From NCBI GenBank assembly GCA_947473805.1, contig CANJGB010000027.1, positions 1-47,901 on the forward strand: a stretch of 47,901 bases of DNA, in the 5' to 3' direction. The position numbers and the translations under genes are program-made. Below are positions 28,688 through 37,226 of this stretch, piece by piece (positions within the stretch are counted from its first letter, which is position 1; each line of letters begins with the position of its first letter). The stretch is from Alphaproteobacteria bacterium (GTDB lineage Bacteria; Pseudomonadota; Alphaproteobacteria; Ferrovibrionales; Ferrovibrionaceae). Below the pieces are notes generated by a model. It was given only the letters and a program-made list of their open reading frames with translations, had not been told where the DNA came from and ran no database searches.

Positions 28688-28692
28688 TGTTC
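28678..28692 (+). promoter_or_regulatory. LexA-type SOS box (GTTC-N7-GTTC)
   Basis: GTTC (28678-28681), seven bases and GTTC (28689-28692) match exactly the direct-repeat LexA operator known from alphaproteobacteria. The seven-base gap contains the -10 box of the promoter, so bound LexA would block transcription. DNA-damage induction of the following gene is therefore predicted. An exact match to eight fixed bases can also occur by chance, but here the position over the -10 box supports it. Confidence 0.65.
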
Positions 28693-28719
28693 TCATCGAG
28701 AATTCGAGGAGTTCAGGCC

Positions 28720-29031
28720 ATGGCCCGCCCGGTTTCGCTCACCTTGCTGCGTCAGCGTTATCCCCACGCCATCCGCCGCGTGGAGCCCAGGGACGGCTTC
28801 AACGACCTGGCCGATATTGCCGCGTGGCTGAAGGAAACCGGCTACCCGACCCAAAGCCTGGTCGAAGAAGGCGCGGTGCGGGTGGTGGAATGGCGGTTCG
28901 AGACCGAGACCGCGGCGTGGCGCTTCATGAACACGTTTGGCGGCACACCAGATACCGATGTTGAGCCGCTTCCCCGCCTGGCATTTGCGGCAATGCCGCA
29001 CGCGCTGGCGGAAGACGCGATCCCGTTCTGA
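28720..29031 (+). CDS. Uncharacterised 103-aa protein, predicted SOS-regulated
   Basis: I do not recognise this protein. The ATG at 28720 has GAGGAG at 28706-28711 and starts MARPVSLTLLRQRYPHAIRR. The protein is soluble-looking, has no signal or membrane helix, no cysteine, and a central RVVEWRFETETAAWRFMNTFGG stretch rich in aromatic residues. It lies alone behind a strong promoter with a LexA-type box, and a 13-bp hairpin follows its stop. The known small SOS inhibitors of Caulobacter (SidA, DidA) are short membrane proteins, which this is not. A role in the DNA-damage response is inferred only from the operator. Confidence 0.7.
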   Translation: MARPVSLTLLRQRYPHAIRRVEPRDGFNDLADIAAWLKETGYPTQSLVEEGAVRVVEWRFETETAAWRFMNTFGGTPDTDVEPLPRLAFAAMPHALAEDAIPF

Positions 29032-29046
29032 CCATATCCCTCACAT

Positions 29047-29076
29047 GACATGGCCCGCTGTGAAGCGGGCCATGTC
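29047..29076. terminator. Strong hairpin between convergent genes
   Basis: GACATGGCCCGCT (29047-29059) and AGCGGGCCATGTC (29064-29076) form a perfect 13-bp stem with a GTGA loop, located between the ends of the 103-aa gene and the convergent hydrolase. It lacks a clear T run, but its place and stability suit a bidirectional terminator. Confidence 0.65.
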
Positions 29077-29097
29077 GGCTTGGAATGAGTAGGGGGC

Positions 29098-29751
29098 CTA
29101 GGCCGCCTTGACGTCGGTCATCGCCTTCTTGAGGTACTTGTCGACGATGTCGCTCAGGTCCTCGAGCTGGTTCTCGAAGAAGTGGCCGGCGCCGTTGATC
29201 TTCTTGTAGTCGACCTTGATGTCGCGCTGGTTGCCGAGGCGGTGGGCCAGCTTGGCCACTTCCGGTTCGGGGACCATGTCGTCGGCGCTGCCGTGGACGA
29301 TCAGGCCGGACGACGGGCAGGGCGCCAGGAAATTGAAGTCGAACAGGCTGGCCGGCGGCGACACAGCGACGAAGCCGGACAGTTCGGGCCGGCGCATCAA
29401 CAACTGCATGGCGATCCAGGCGCCGAACGAGAAGCCGGCGATCCAGCACTGCTGCGCATTGGGATGCAGGCTCTGAATCCAGTCCAGCGCCGATGCTGCA
29501 TCGGACAATTCGCCCTGGCCGTTGTCATAGGTGCCCTGGCTGCGCCCGACGCCGCGGAAATTGAACCGCAGCACCGCGAAGCCGCGGCGCACGAAGGTCT
29601 GATACAGCGAGAACACCACCTTGTTGTTCATGGTGCCGCCGTAGAGCGGATGCGGGTGCAGGATCAGCGCGATCGGCGCGCCTGATGCCGGGTTGTGCTG
29701 ATAACGGCCCTCGAGCCGGCCATCGGGACCGTTGAAAATGACTTCGGGCAT
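29098..29751 (-). CDS. Alpha/beta hydrolase (COG2945-like)
   Basis: The 217-residue alpha/beta hydrolase shows HPHPLYGGTMNNKVV (oxyanion region), FNFRGVGRSQG, the nucleophile elbow GFSFGA, an aspartate in HGSADDMVPEP and the catalytic histidine in INGAGHFFENQ. Homologues are annotated as dienelactone-hydrolase-like or COG2945 hydrolases, with no firm substrate. The start at 29751 (MPEVIFNGPDGRLEG) is chosen over an upstream start that would only add a non-conserved leader. It diverges from cysE. Confidence 0.82.
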   Translation of the reverse strand: MPEVIFNGPDGRLEGRYQHNPASGAPIALILHPHPLYGGTMNNKVVFSLYQTFVRRGFAVLRFNFRGVGRSQGTYDNGQGELSDAASALDWIQSLHPNAQQCWIAGFSFGAWIAMQLLMRRPELSGFVAVSPPASLFDFNFLAPCPSSGLIVHGSADDMVPEPEVAKLAHRLGNQRDIKVDYKKINGAGHFFENQLEDLSDIVDKYLKKAMTDVKAA

Positions 29752-29820
29752 GGGGTTGGTAATCGCTCCTGCCGGTTTCAACGGCGCCAAGACGGCGTGG
29801 GTAAAAACACGGCCCAATTC

Positions 29821-29848
29821 TTGACTAATTTAGAAGGACATCTATTTT
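29821..29848 (+). promoter_or_regulatory. Possible promoter of cysE-iscR-iscS
   Basis: TTGACT (29821-29826) and TATTTT (29843-29848) with a 16-base spacer lie in an AT-rich patch about 105 bases before the cysE start. An imperfect dyad, TTAGAA...TCTA, overlaps the spacer and could bind an iron-responsive regulator, but no consensus is matched well enough to name one. The long leader has no other clear feature. Confidence 0.4.
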
Positions 29849-29953
29849 CACACCTAGATGCCGCGAAACCCCCTTGCTCGGGTGCGCCCGGCATCATAAC
29901 GCAATCGGCCGGGCGAATTTCAAGGAAAACCCGCCAAAGTCAGGAAACCGCGC

Positions 29954-30670
29954 ATGTTCAAGGCTTTGGCTGAGGATATCGACGCCATTATCGCCCGCGA
30001 TCCGGCGGTCCGGTCGCGCCTGGAGGTCATCCTCGCCTATCCCAGTTTCCATGCCGTGCTGTTCCATCGGGTGTCCAACTGGCTCTGGCGGGCGCGGTTC
30101 TATCTTTTGGCCCGCCTGACCTCGAACCTGGGACGGTTCCTGACCGACATCGAAATCCATCCCGCGGCGACCATCGGCCGGCGCTTTTTCATCGACCATG
30201 GCCAGGGCGTGGTGATCGGCCAGACGGCCGAGATCGGCGACGACGTGACCATGTACCAGGGCGTTACGCTGGGCGGCGTGTCGCCCTCGGTCGACAGCGC
30301 GGCGCAGATTGGCGTGAAGCGTCATCCGACCTTGAACAGCGGCGTCATCATCGGCGCCGGTGCGGCGATTCTGGGCCCGATCACGGTGGGTGCTGGCGCG
30401 CGCGTGGGTTCGAACGCGGTGGTGGTCCATGACGTGCAGCCCGGCACCACGGTGGCCGGCATCCCGGCCAAGATCGTCGGCCGGCAGAAGCCCCGTGCGG
30501 CCGATTGCGACGACGAATTCGTGGCCTATGGCGTCGGCGACAACGCCAATGCCGATCCGGTGCTGAAGCTGGTCGAGGGCCTGCAGCAGCAGGTCGAGGC
30601 GTTGCAGGCGCGGGTCAACGAGCTGGAGCGCGAGGCGCAGCCGCCGGTGCGCGCGCAGGCCGGTAACTGA
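29954..30670 (+). CDS. cysE: Serine O-acetyltransferase
   Basis: CysE makes O-acetylserine from serine and acetyl-CoA, the first step of cysteine synthesis in the cytoplasm. The 238 residues have the N-terminal helical part, then a left-handed beta-helix of hexapeptide repeats. The catalytic region is seen in [19 protein letters not shown], followed by [11 protein letters not shown] and [21 protein letters not shown]-terminal coiled coil (about 200-228) follows. It leads an operon with iscR (1 base between) and iscS, so cysteine supply and sulfur mobilisation are made together. Confidence 0.93.
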   Translation: MFKALAEDIDAIIARDPAVRSRLEVILAYPSFHAVLFHRVSNWLWRARFYLLARLTSNLGRFLTDIEIHPAATIGRRFFIDHGQGVVIGQTAEIGDDVTMYQGVTLGGVSPSVDSAAQIGVKRHPTLNSGVIIGAGAAILGPITVGAGARVGSNAVVVHDVQPGTTVAGIPAKIVGRQKPRAADCDDEFVAYGVGDNANADPVLKLVEGLQQQVEALQARVNELEREAQPPVRAQAGN

Positions 30671-30671
30671 C

Positions 30672-31109
30672 ATGAGGTTGACCACCAAAGGCCGCTACGC
30701 GGTCATGGCGATGGCCGATATCGCGGCGAATTGTTGCGGCCGCCCGGTCACCCTTGCCGACATCGCGGATCGCCAGTCGATCTCGCTCTCCTACCTCGAA
30801 CAATTGTTCTGCAAGCTGCGCCGGCAGGGCCTGGTGCAAAGCGCCCGCGGCCCCGGTGGCGGTTATCGCCTGGCGCGCTCGCCGGAAGAAACCCGTATCA
30901 CCGACATTATCCAGGCGGTCGATGAACCCGTGCTGGGCTGCCGCGATGCAGGCGAGCCCGGCGGCGACGTCACCGACGTGCTGTGGACCGCGCTGGCGCG
31001 CGAGATCGAGCGCTTCCTCGATTCCGTTTCGCTCGCCGACCTGTCGAACGGGCGGCTGGCACGTGAACTGCTGGCCGCGGAACCGCGCCGCGTCGCCGTG
31101 GGCGAATGA
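30672..31109 (+). CDS. iscR: Rrf2/IscR-family transcriptional regulator lacking most Fe-S ligands
   Basis: The 145 residues match IscR over the winged helix (MRLTTKGRYAVMAMADIA, SLSYLEQLFCKLRRQGLV, GPGGGYRLAR). In E. coli IscR the [2Fe-2S] cluster is held by C92, C98, C104 and H107. In the corresponding loop here only C90 remains (LGCRDAGEPGGDVTDVLW); the second and third cysteines and the histidine are absent and the loop is shortened. It therefore either does not bind a cluster or does so differently, and would act like apo-IscR. The gene lies 1 base after cysE and overlaps iscS by 4 bases. The symbol is by context; 'Rrf2 family' is the safer name. Confidence 0.82.
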   Translation: MRLTTKGRYAVMAMADIAANCCGRPVTLADIADRQSISLSYLEQLFCKLRRQGLVQSARGPGGGYRLARSPEETRITDIIQAVDEPVLGCRDAGEPGGDVTDVLWTALAREIERFLDSVSLADLSNGRLARELLAAEPRRVAVGE

Positions 31110-32239
31110 GCACGGCCGCACCGGCCTATCTGGACTACAACGCCACGGCGCCGATCCGCCCGGGCGCCCTAGAGGCCCTGACCGCCTCGCTCGTGTCCGG
31201 CGGCAATCCATCCTCGGTCCATGCCACGGGCCGCGCCGCGCGCCGCCGCATCGAGGCGGCACGGTCGGCCGTGGCCGCTTTGGTCAATGGCCTCGCGTCA
31301 GATGTGATTTTTACCTCGGGCGGCACCGAGGCGAACAACCTCGCCATCCTGGGCAGCAAGCCGCGATGTGTCGTTGCATCGGCAGTGGAGCATGATGCGG
31401 TGCTGGCGCCGGCCCATTCCAGCGGCGCCGAGGTTCGCCTGATCCGTGTCGACCGCGACGGGCGGCTGGATCTTGAACATCTGGAACAGCTGCTCGCCAC
31501 AGCGCCGCGCGAGGGCACGCTGGTATCGGTGATGCTGGCGAACAACGAGACAGGCGTCATCCATCCGGTGGCGGAGGTTGCGGCGCGCGCGCGTGCGCGC
31601 GGCGCCATCATCCATTGCGACGCCGTGCAGGCGGCCGGCAAGATCGCCATCGACATCGGTGCGCTGAATGTCGACCTGCTGACGCTGTCGGCGCACAAGC
31701 TCGGCGGGCCGCAGGGCGCGGGCGCGCTGGTCGCGCGGGTCGATGTCGATCCGGTTCAGCGCGGCGGCGGCCAGGAGCGCGGCCTGCGCGCGGGCACCGA
31801 GAATGTCGCGGCCATTGTCGCGTTCGGGGCGGCCGCGGAAGCTGCGCTGGCGGAATTATCGACGTTCGCGCAACTGGCGGGCCTGCGCGACGACCTGGAA
31901 CGGCGGATTGCCGCGCTGGCGCCCGACGTGGTTTTTCATGGCGGCGCCTGCGCGCGCCTGCCCAATACGTCATGCATCGGGACGGTAGGCCTGCCGGCGG
32001 AAACGCAGGTCATGGCGCTGGATCTGGCCGGCGTCGCGGTCTCGGCGGGCGCGGCCTGCTCGTCGGGCAAACTCAGGCCCAGCCACGTGCTGACCGCCAT
32101 GGGCCACGCCGAAGACGCCGCGCGCGCCGCGATCCGTGTCAGCCTGGGCTGGGGGACCACGCCAGCGGATATCGACCGTTGCGTTGAGGCATGGAGCGCG
32201 CTGTATCGCCGCACGCGGACGGCGAAGAGCGCGGCCTGA
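31106..32239 (+). CDS. iscS: Cysteine desulfurase (IscS/NifS-like)
   Basis: This 377-residue PLP enzyme takes sulfur from cysteine as a persulfide for Fe-S clusters and thiolated tRNAs. Visible are the N-terminal YLDYNATAPIRP, TSGGTEANNLAI, the PLP lysine in LSAHKLGGPQGAGAL, the RAGTENVAA segment and the active cysteine in SAGAACSSGKLRPSHVL. The SSGK context of the active cysteine fits class I (IscS/NifS). It overlaps iscR by ATGA. No scaffold gene follows; the next gene is a ferredoxin 70 bases on. Confidence 0.9.
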   Translation: MSTAAPAYLDYNATAPIRPGALEALTASLVSGGNPSSVHATGRAARRRIEAARSAVAALVNGLASDVIFTSGGTEANNLAILGSKPRCVVASAVEHDAVLAPAHSSGAEVRLIRVDRDGRLDLEHLEQLLATAPREGTLVSVMLANNETGVIHPVAEVAARARARGAIIHCDAVQAAGKIAIDIGALNVDLLTLSAHKLGGPQGAGALVARVDVDPVQRGGGQERGLRAGTENVAAIVAFGAAAEAALAELSTFAQLAGLRDDLERRIAALAPDVVFHGGACARLPNTSCIGTVGLPAETQVMALDLAGVAVSAGAACSSGKLRPSHVLTAMGHAEDAARAAIRVSLGWGTTPADIDRCVEAWSALYRRTRTAKSAA

Positions 32240-32309
32240 GACTCTTCCTGTTGCAGGCTGATGACAGCGCCGCTATACCCGGCCCGTTCCAGCCCCCGCG
32301 GAGCCCCTT

Positions 32310-32639
32310 ATGCCCAAATTGACCTTCGTTTCGCCTGATGGCTCGCGCAAGGAAGTGGATGCGCCCCTGGGCCTGTCGGTCATGGAGATTGCGCACCGCA
32401 ACGGTGTGGATATCGAGGGCGCCTGCGAAGGTTCGCTGGCCTGCTCGACCTGCCATGTGATCGTGGCGCCGGACTGGTATGCCAAGCTGAAGCCTGCGGA
32501 AGAGGCGGAGGAAGACATGCTGGACCTGGCCTTCGGCCTGACGAAGACGTCGCGTCTGGGCTGTCAGATCATCATGACCGAGGCTCTGAACGGCCTCGTC
32601 GTGTCGCTACCGACATCGACCCGCAACATGATGCTCTAG
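32310..32639 (+). CDS. fdx: ISC-type [2Fe-2S] ferredoxin
   Basis: The 109 residues are an adrenodoxin-type ferredoxin. The four cluster ligands are C39, C45, C48 ([14 protein letters not shown]) and C85 (SRLGCQII), in the spacing of ISC-type Fdx proteins. It probably supplies electrons for Fe-S cluster assembly. A GGAG ribosome binding site precedes the ATG. It may be co-transcribed with iscS across a 70-base gap. Confidence 0.92.
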   Translation: MPKLTFVSPDGSRKEVDAPLGLSVMEIAHRNGVDIEGACEGSLACSTCHVIVAPDWYAKLKPAEEAEEDMLDLAFGLTKTSRLGCQIIMTEALNGLVVSLPTSTRNMML

Positions 32640-32711
32640 GCTCCAGGCCTGACTCTTCCCGTTGAAACCGCGCGGGTGCGCCGGATAGACTTCGCCATTG
32701 TCGCGCGGAGC

Positions 32712-33092
32712 ATGAACTTGCCGGTCAGCCAGGGATTTCGCAGCCACGTCGCCGAACTGTTGCAGCCGATCGGCGCCATCGGCGTGCGCAGCATGTTCGG
32801 CGGGGCAGGCGTCTATAGTGGCGACACGATGTTCGCGCTGATCGCCGACGACACGCTGTATTTCAAGGTGGACGAGGAAAACCGCGCGGCCTTCACCGCC
32901 GCCGGCTCGGGCCCATTTGTGTACGAACCGGCCAAGGGCCGCAAGGTGGCGATGAGCTATTGGCTGGTGCCGCCGGCCCTGATGGACGAGCCGGACCAGC
33001 TGGTGGCCTGGGCGCGCGATGCGCTGGCCGCGGCAAGGCGCGGGCGGCGGTCGCTGCCGCCACCGGTCAAGCCAAGGCGGCGGATCCGATGA
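32712..33092 (+). CDS. TfoX/Sxy N-terminal-domain protein
   Basis: The 126 residues correspond to the N-terminal domain of TfoX/Sxy, recognised by VRSMFGGAGVYSGDTMFALIADDTLYFKVDEEN and YWLVPPALMDEPDQLVAWARDAL. The basic proline-rich tail is not conserved. In gammaproteobacteria TfoX activates competence genes with CRP; stand-alone N-terminal-domain proteins of alphaproteobacteria have no known role. The ATG at 32712 is used rather than an upstream GTG. It overlaps the next gene by ATGA. Confidence 0.82.
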   Translation: MNLPVSQGFRSHVAELLQPIGAIGVRSMFGGAGVYSGDTMFALIADDTLYFKVDEENRAAFTAAGSGPFVYEPAKGRKVAMSYWLVPPALMDEPDQLVAWARDALAAARRGRRSLPPPVKPRRRIR

Positions 33093-33595
33093 GCCGCCCG
33101 GTCTCCGACCCGTTCACCGTGCGCCGCGCAGGCGTGGCCGATGCCGAGGCGATTGCCCGTGTCCACGTGGCCAGCTGGGACGCGGCCTATGCCGACCTGA
33201 TCCCCGAACCGTCGCGACGCCAGTTCGACGTGCCCCGCCGGGCGATCCAGTGGCAACGACTGCTGGACGGCGGCGCGCGGGTCTGGGTCGCGATGGAGGA
33301 CGAAGTCGTCGTCGGCTTCGTCGAGGTGCGCGGGCCGGAAATCCCGGTGCTGTATCTGCATCCTGGCTGGTGGCGGTTGAGCCTGGGCCGCACATTGCTG
33401 GTAACGGCGCTGCGGGCGATCCGCACGGCGGGACACGAGCGGGCGTGGCTTTGGGTGCTGCAGGACAATGAGCCCGCCAAGGCGTTCTATACGCGGCTGG
33501 GCGGCGAACCCGGCACGGTGCGGCCGGTGCAGGTTGGCGACGTGGTGCTGACCGAGATGCGCTATTCGTGGCCGCTGCGCGTCAGGACGACCTGA
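33089..33595 (+). CDS. GNAT-family N-acetyltransferase
   Basis: The 168 residues have the GNAT fold: TVRRAGVADAEAIARVHVASWDAAYADLIPE at the N-terminus, typical of the RimI-like branch with a YxGLIP-type motif. GFVEVRG and LYLHPGWWRLSLGRTLL (modified acetyl-CoA loop) follow, then LWVLQDNEPAKAFYTRLGGEP. The loop R/Q-x-x-G-x-G/A is poorly kept (WWRLSLGRT), so cofactor binding may be altered. The acceptor substrate is unknown. It is translationally coupled to the TfoX-like gene. Confidence 0.8.
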   Translation: MSRPVSDPFTVRRAGVADAEAIARVHVASWDAAYADLIPEPSRRQFDVPRRAIQWQRLLDGGARVWVAMEDEVVVGFVEVRGPEIPVLYLHPGWWRLSLGRTLLVTALRAIRTAGHERAWLWVLQDNEPAKAFYTRLGGEPGTVRPVQVGDVVLTEMRYSWPLRVRTT

Positions 33596-33610
33596 CAGGG
33601 CTTTGGGCCG

Positions 33611-33699
33611 CCTCATGCTTCGACAAGCTCAGCATGAGGCCAATGGAAAATTCGTGATGTTCACGTCGTCCTCATCCTGAGCTTGTCGAAGGGTGAGGC
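33611..33699. repeat. Paired palindromic dispersed repeat, copy 1
   Basis: Two related ~29-base imperfect palindromes in inverted orientation (33611-33640 and 33670-33698) are built around TTCGACAAGCTCAG-ATGAGG, with about 30 bases between. They lie between the convergent GNAT and diguanylate cyclase genes. Further pairs occur at 38176 and 46316. Such elements resemble REP/BIME sequences and may fold into a transcription-blocking structure. Confidence 0.85.
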
Positions 33700-33708
33700 G
33701 CGGCCGTT

Positions 33709-34764
33709 CTAGTGCGCGACGGACATTTCGGTTTCGAGGGCATCCTGGGCGACGACGCGGTTGCGGCCGTCGCGCTTCGCCATGTACAGCGCCTCGTCGG
33801 CGCGGCCGATCAGTTGCGACAGCGGCTCGCCATAGTCGAACCGCGCCACGCCGATCGAGGCGGTGATGCGGCCCATGTCCTGGCCGGTGCTTTTCTTCAC
33901 CAGCTGCTTGTCGGTCAGCGCGTAACGGATCTGGTTGGCAAGGGCGACGGCCTGTTTCAGCGTGGTATTCGGCAGGATGACGGCGAATTCCTCGCCGCCG
34001 TAGCGGGCGCTGACATCGGTTTCGCGCGCCTGGTCCTTCAGCGTGCGCGCGACGAGCTTCAACACCTGGTCGCCGACCTGGTGACCCCAGCTGTCGTTGA
34101 ATTTCTTGAAGTGGTCAATATCGACCATCAGCAGGCACAGCTCGCTGCCGCTTTCCATGGCTTCCGCGGCGCAGGCGGTGAGCGAGTTGTCGAACACCTT
34201 GCGATTGGCAATGCCGGTGAGGGGATCGAGCGAGGCCTCGCGGCGGATCTCGTCCAGATGCGTCCGCAACTGGCCCATCTCGCTGGAGGTCGAGGTCAGC
34301 TGGCGTTCCAGCTCGGCGTTGCGCAACTCCATCGCCTTGGTCTCGGCGACAATGCCGGCGATGATCGACTGAAACTGGCCGTCGCGGCCGGCGGCGGTGA
34401 CCTGGCCGGAGAAGCCGCTCAACGCCTCGCCGAACTGGGCGGTGCCGCTGCCGGCGACATCGATGGAGTGCAAGGCCTTGGTAATGGCTTCTTCGACGCG
34501 GGCGGAAATCTGGCGAACCTTGTCGCTTTCGTGGTGGCCGGAATAGAACTGTTCGTAGATTTCGTCGCAGACCTTGGCGCTGAACTCGCGCCGGTTCGAG
34601 ATCATGACGTCGAGCGCGGCCCTAAGCGTCGGGTTGCGGCCGGCGGCATAGTCGTACCAGACGCGAAAATTCGGGGGCGTCGCAGGGATGCCATGACGCT
34701 GCATATGACCAAGCGTCTGGATGGCATATTCCTGGGCCTGCTCACAGCCATCGAGATAGTCCAT
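33709..34764 (-). CDS. GGDEF-domain diguanylate cyclase
   Basis: The 351-residue protein makes cyclic di-GMP from GTP. The C-terminal GGDEF domain (about 165-340) has the active site in ARYGGEEFAVILPN. RETD five residues before GGEEF is an intact RxxD inhibitory site, so product inhibition is expected. Residues 1-110 form a conserved helical domain of unknown role (GIPATPPNFRVWYDYAAGRNP), followed by a coiled coil (about 125-165). There is no transmembrane helix, so it is cytoplasmic. It stands after the liv operon on the same strand, 70 bases beyond it, and may be separately transcribed. Confidence 0.9.
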   Translation of the reverse strand: MDYLDGCEQAQEYAIQTLGHMQRHGIPATPPNFRVWYDYAAGRNPTLRAALDVMISNRREFSAKVCDEIYEQFYSGHHESDKVRQISARVEEAITKALHSIDVAGSGTAQFGEALSGFSGQVTAAGRDGQFQSIIAGIVAETKAMELRNAELERQLTSTSSEMGQLRTHLDEIRREASLDPLTGIANRKVFDNSLTACAAEAMESGSELCLLMVDIDHFKKFNDSWGHQVGDQVLKLVARTLKDQARETDVSARYGGEEFAVILPNTTLKQAVALANQIRYALTDKQLVKKSTGQDMGRITASIGVARFDYGEPLSQLIGRADEALYMAKRDGRNRVVAQDALETEMSVAH

Positions 34765-34834
34765 CGTCCGAAACCCCTTTTGTCGCGGGGCTAATCAAAG
34801 CGTTCTTCTGTTAAGAATACGTAAAGTAGAGGCA

Positions 34835-35538
<704 letters not shown>

Positions 35539-35542
<4 letters not shown>

Positions 35543-36288
35543 GCCTCCGCGCCGAGATAAAGCCGTTGTACCTCGGCATCAGCGCGGATCGCTGCGGGCG
35601 GGCCGCTGGCGATGACACGGCCGCGATCCAGCACGGTGATGCGGCGCGCCAGGGCGAAGACCGCCTGCATGTCGTGTTCGACCAGCAGCAGGCCGATGTC
35701 GCGCGCGACCTCGGCCAGCAGGGCGATCAGACTGTCGGATTCGCCGAGGCCGAGCCCGGCCATGGGTTCGTCGCACAGCAGCAGGCGCGGGCGGGTGGCC
35801 AGCGCCATGGCGATTTCCAGCTGCCGCTGGCCGCCGTGGCTCAAGGTGCCGGCTGGCCGGTGCCCGGCATCGGCGAGGCCGACGCGGTCGAGGACGGCGC
35901 GTGCCTCTGCTGTTACGCGGCAGTCGTCGGTGGCGCGGCGCCAGAAGCGGAAGGCGTGGCCGTCCCGCGCGATGAGGGCCAGGGCAACATTCTCAACCGC
36001 ACTGAAGGCCGGCAGCAGGTTGACGGTCTGGAAGGTGCGGGCGAGGCCCAGATGCGCACGGCGATGCACGGGCAGGCGGGAGATGTCGCGGCCGAGAAAG
36101 CGGATCGTGCCGGCATCGGGCGCAACGTCGCCGCCGAGCTGCGCGATGAAGGTCGACTTGCCGGCCCCGTTGGCGCCGATCACCGCGTGCAATTCGCCGG
36201 CATGGACATCGAGGTCGATGGCGTCGTTCGCGACGATGCCGCCGAAATGCTTCGTCAGGCCGCGAACCTGCAGCAGGGGATCAGCCAT
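35539..36288 (-). CDS. livG: Branched-chain amino-acid-type ABC transporter ATPase LivG
   Basis: The 249 residues have Walker A GANGAGKST, a LivG-typical LGLARTFQTVNLLPAFSAVENV, the signature LSHGGQRQLEIAMAL and Walker B LLLCDEPMAGLG. The LivG-type C-terminus (DRGRVIASGPPAAIRADAEVQRLYLG) is present. It overlaps the livM end by 8 bases and the livF start by 4. Confidence 0.9.
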
Positions 36289-37222
36289 TGCGCCGCCCGC
36301 CGAGCAGGCCGTCGAGGCCGCGATTGCCGGCCAGTACCACGATCACCAGCAGCGGCCCGAACAGCAAGCGCCAATGCTCCATCAGGTTGGACAGTTCCTG
36401 TTCCAGCACGACGAAGGCGACGGCGCCCAGCACCGGCCCCATCAGCGTGCCGACGCCACCCAGCACGACCATCACGATCAGGTCGCCGGAGCGGGTCCAG
36501 TCCATCATCGACGGGCTGACGAAGTCGGCGAAGTTCGCGAGCAGCGCGCCGGCCAGTCCGCACAGCGCGCCGGCCAGCGTGAATGCGGCCAGGCGGTGGC
36601 GAAAAACCGGCACGCCGAGTGCGCGCAGCCGCGTCTCGTTCGCCGCGATGCCGCGCAACACGAAACCGAAGCGCGCGTTGACGAGACGGTTCGTCAGGAT
36701 GAGCGCGACGAGCAGCACGGCGAGGCACAGGTAATAGAACGTCACGCTGTCGCCGAGGCGCAGCCACGGCACGAAGCGGCTGTCGCTGAAGATGGTCAGG
36801 CCGTCGTCGCCGCCGTAGCGGTACGCGCCGACCGCGGCGAAATAGGCGATCTGCGCGACGGCGAGCGAGATCATGATGAAATAGACGCCCCGGCTGCGCA
36901 ACGCGACGAGGCCGGTCAGGAAGGCGAACAGGGCCGAGGCGCCAATCGCCAGGCCGAACTGCAACCAGCCATTGTCGATGCCATGTTCTGCCAGAACGCC
37001 CACGGAATAGCCGCCAATGCCGAGATAGGCGGCGTGGCCAAAACTGATCATGCCGCCATAGCCCATGATGAGGTTCAGGCTGATGGCGGCGAGCGCGAGG
37101 ATCACGGCACGGTTGGCGAGCGTCACGTAGAACCGGTTGCCGGTAAGGTCGGCCGCGAGCGGCACCAGCGCCAGCGCCAGAAGCAGGGCGGCGTAGATGA
37201 CGAGACGGGGCGTGGGGCGCAT
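36281..37222 (-). CDS. livM: Branched-chain amino-acid-type ABC transporter permease LivM
   Basis: The 313 residues contain about 8-9 transmembrane helices. The family's NLIMGYGGMISFGHAAYLGIGGY is near residue 50-72, and the EAA-like coupling loop (ALRGIAANETRLRALGVPVFRHRL) lies in the second half. It forms the inner-membrane channel with LivH and follows livH by 4 bases. Confidence 0.9.
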   Translation of the reverse strand: MRPTPRLVIYAALLLALALVPLAADLTGNRFYVTLANRAVILALAAISLNLIMGYGGMISFGHAAYLGIGGYSVGVLAEHGIDNGWLQFGLAIGASALFAFLTGLVALRSRGVYFIMISLAVAQIAYFAAVGAYRYGGDDGLTIFSDSRFVPWLRLGDSVTFYYLCLAVLLVALILTNRLVNARFGFVLRGIAANETRLRALGVPVFRHRLAAFTLAGALCGLAGALLANFADFVSPSMMDWTRSGDLIVMVVLGGVGTLMGPVLGAVAFVVLEQELSNLMEHWRLLFGPLLVIVVLAGNRGLDGLLGGRRNG

Positions 37223-37226
37223 CGGC

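Noticed and set aside
29827-29848. Irr/ICE or IscR operator upstream of cysE
   Set aside because: TTAGAA...TCTA matches only loosely and no known consensus is satisfied, so no regulator was named.
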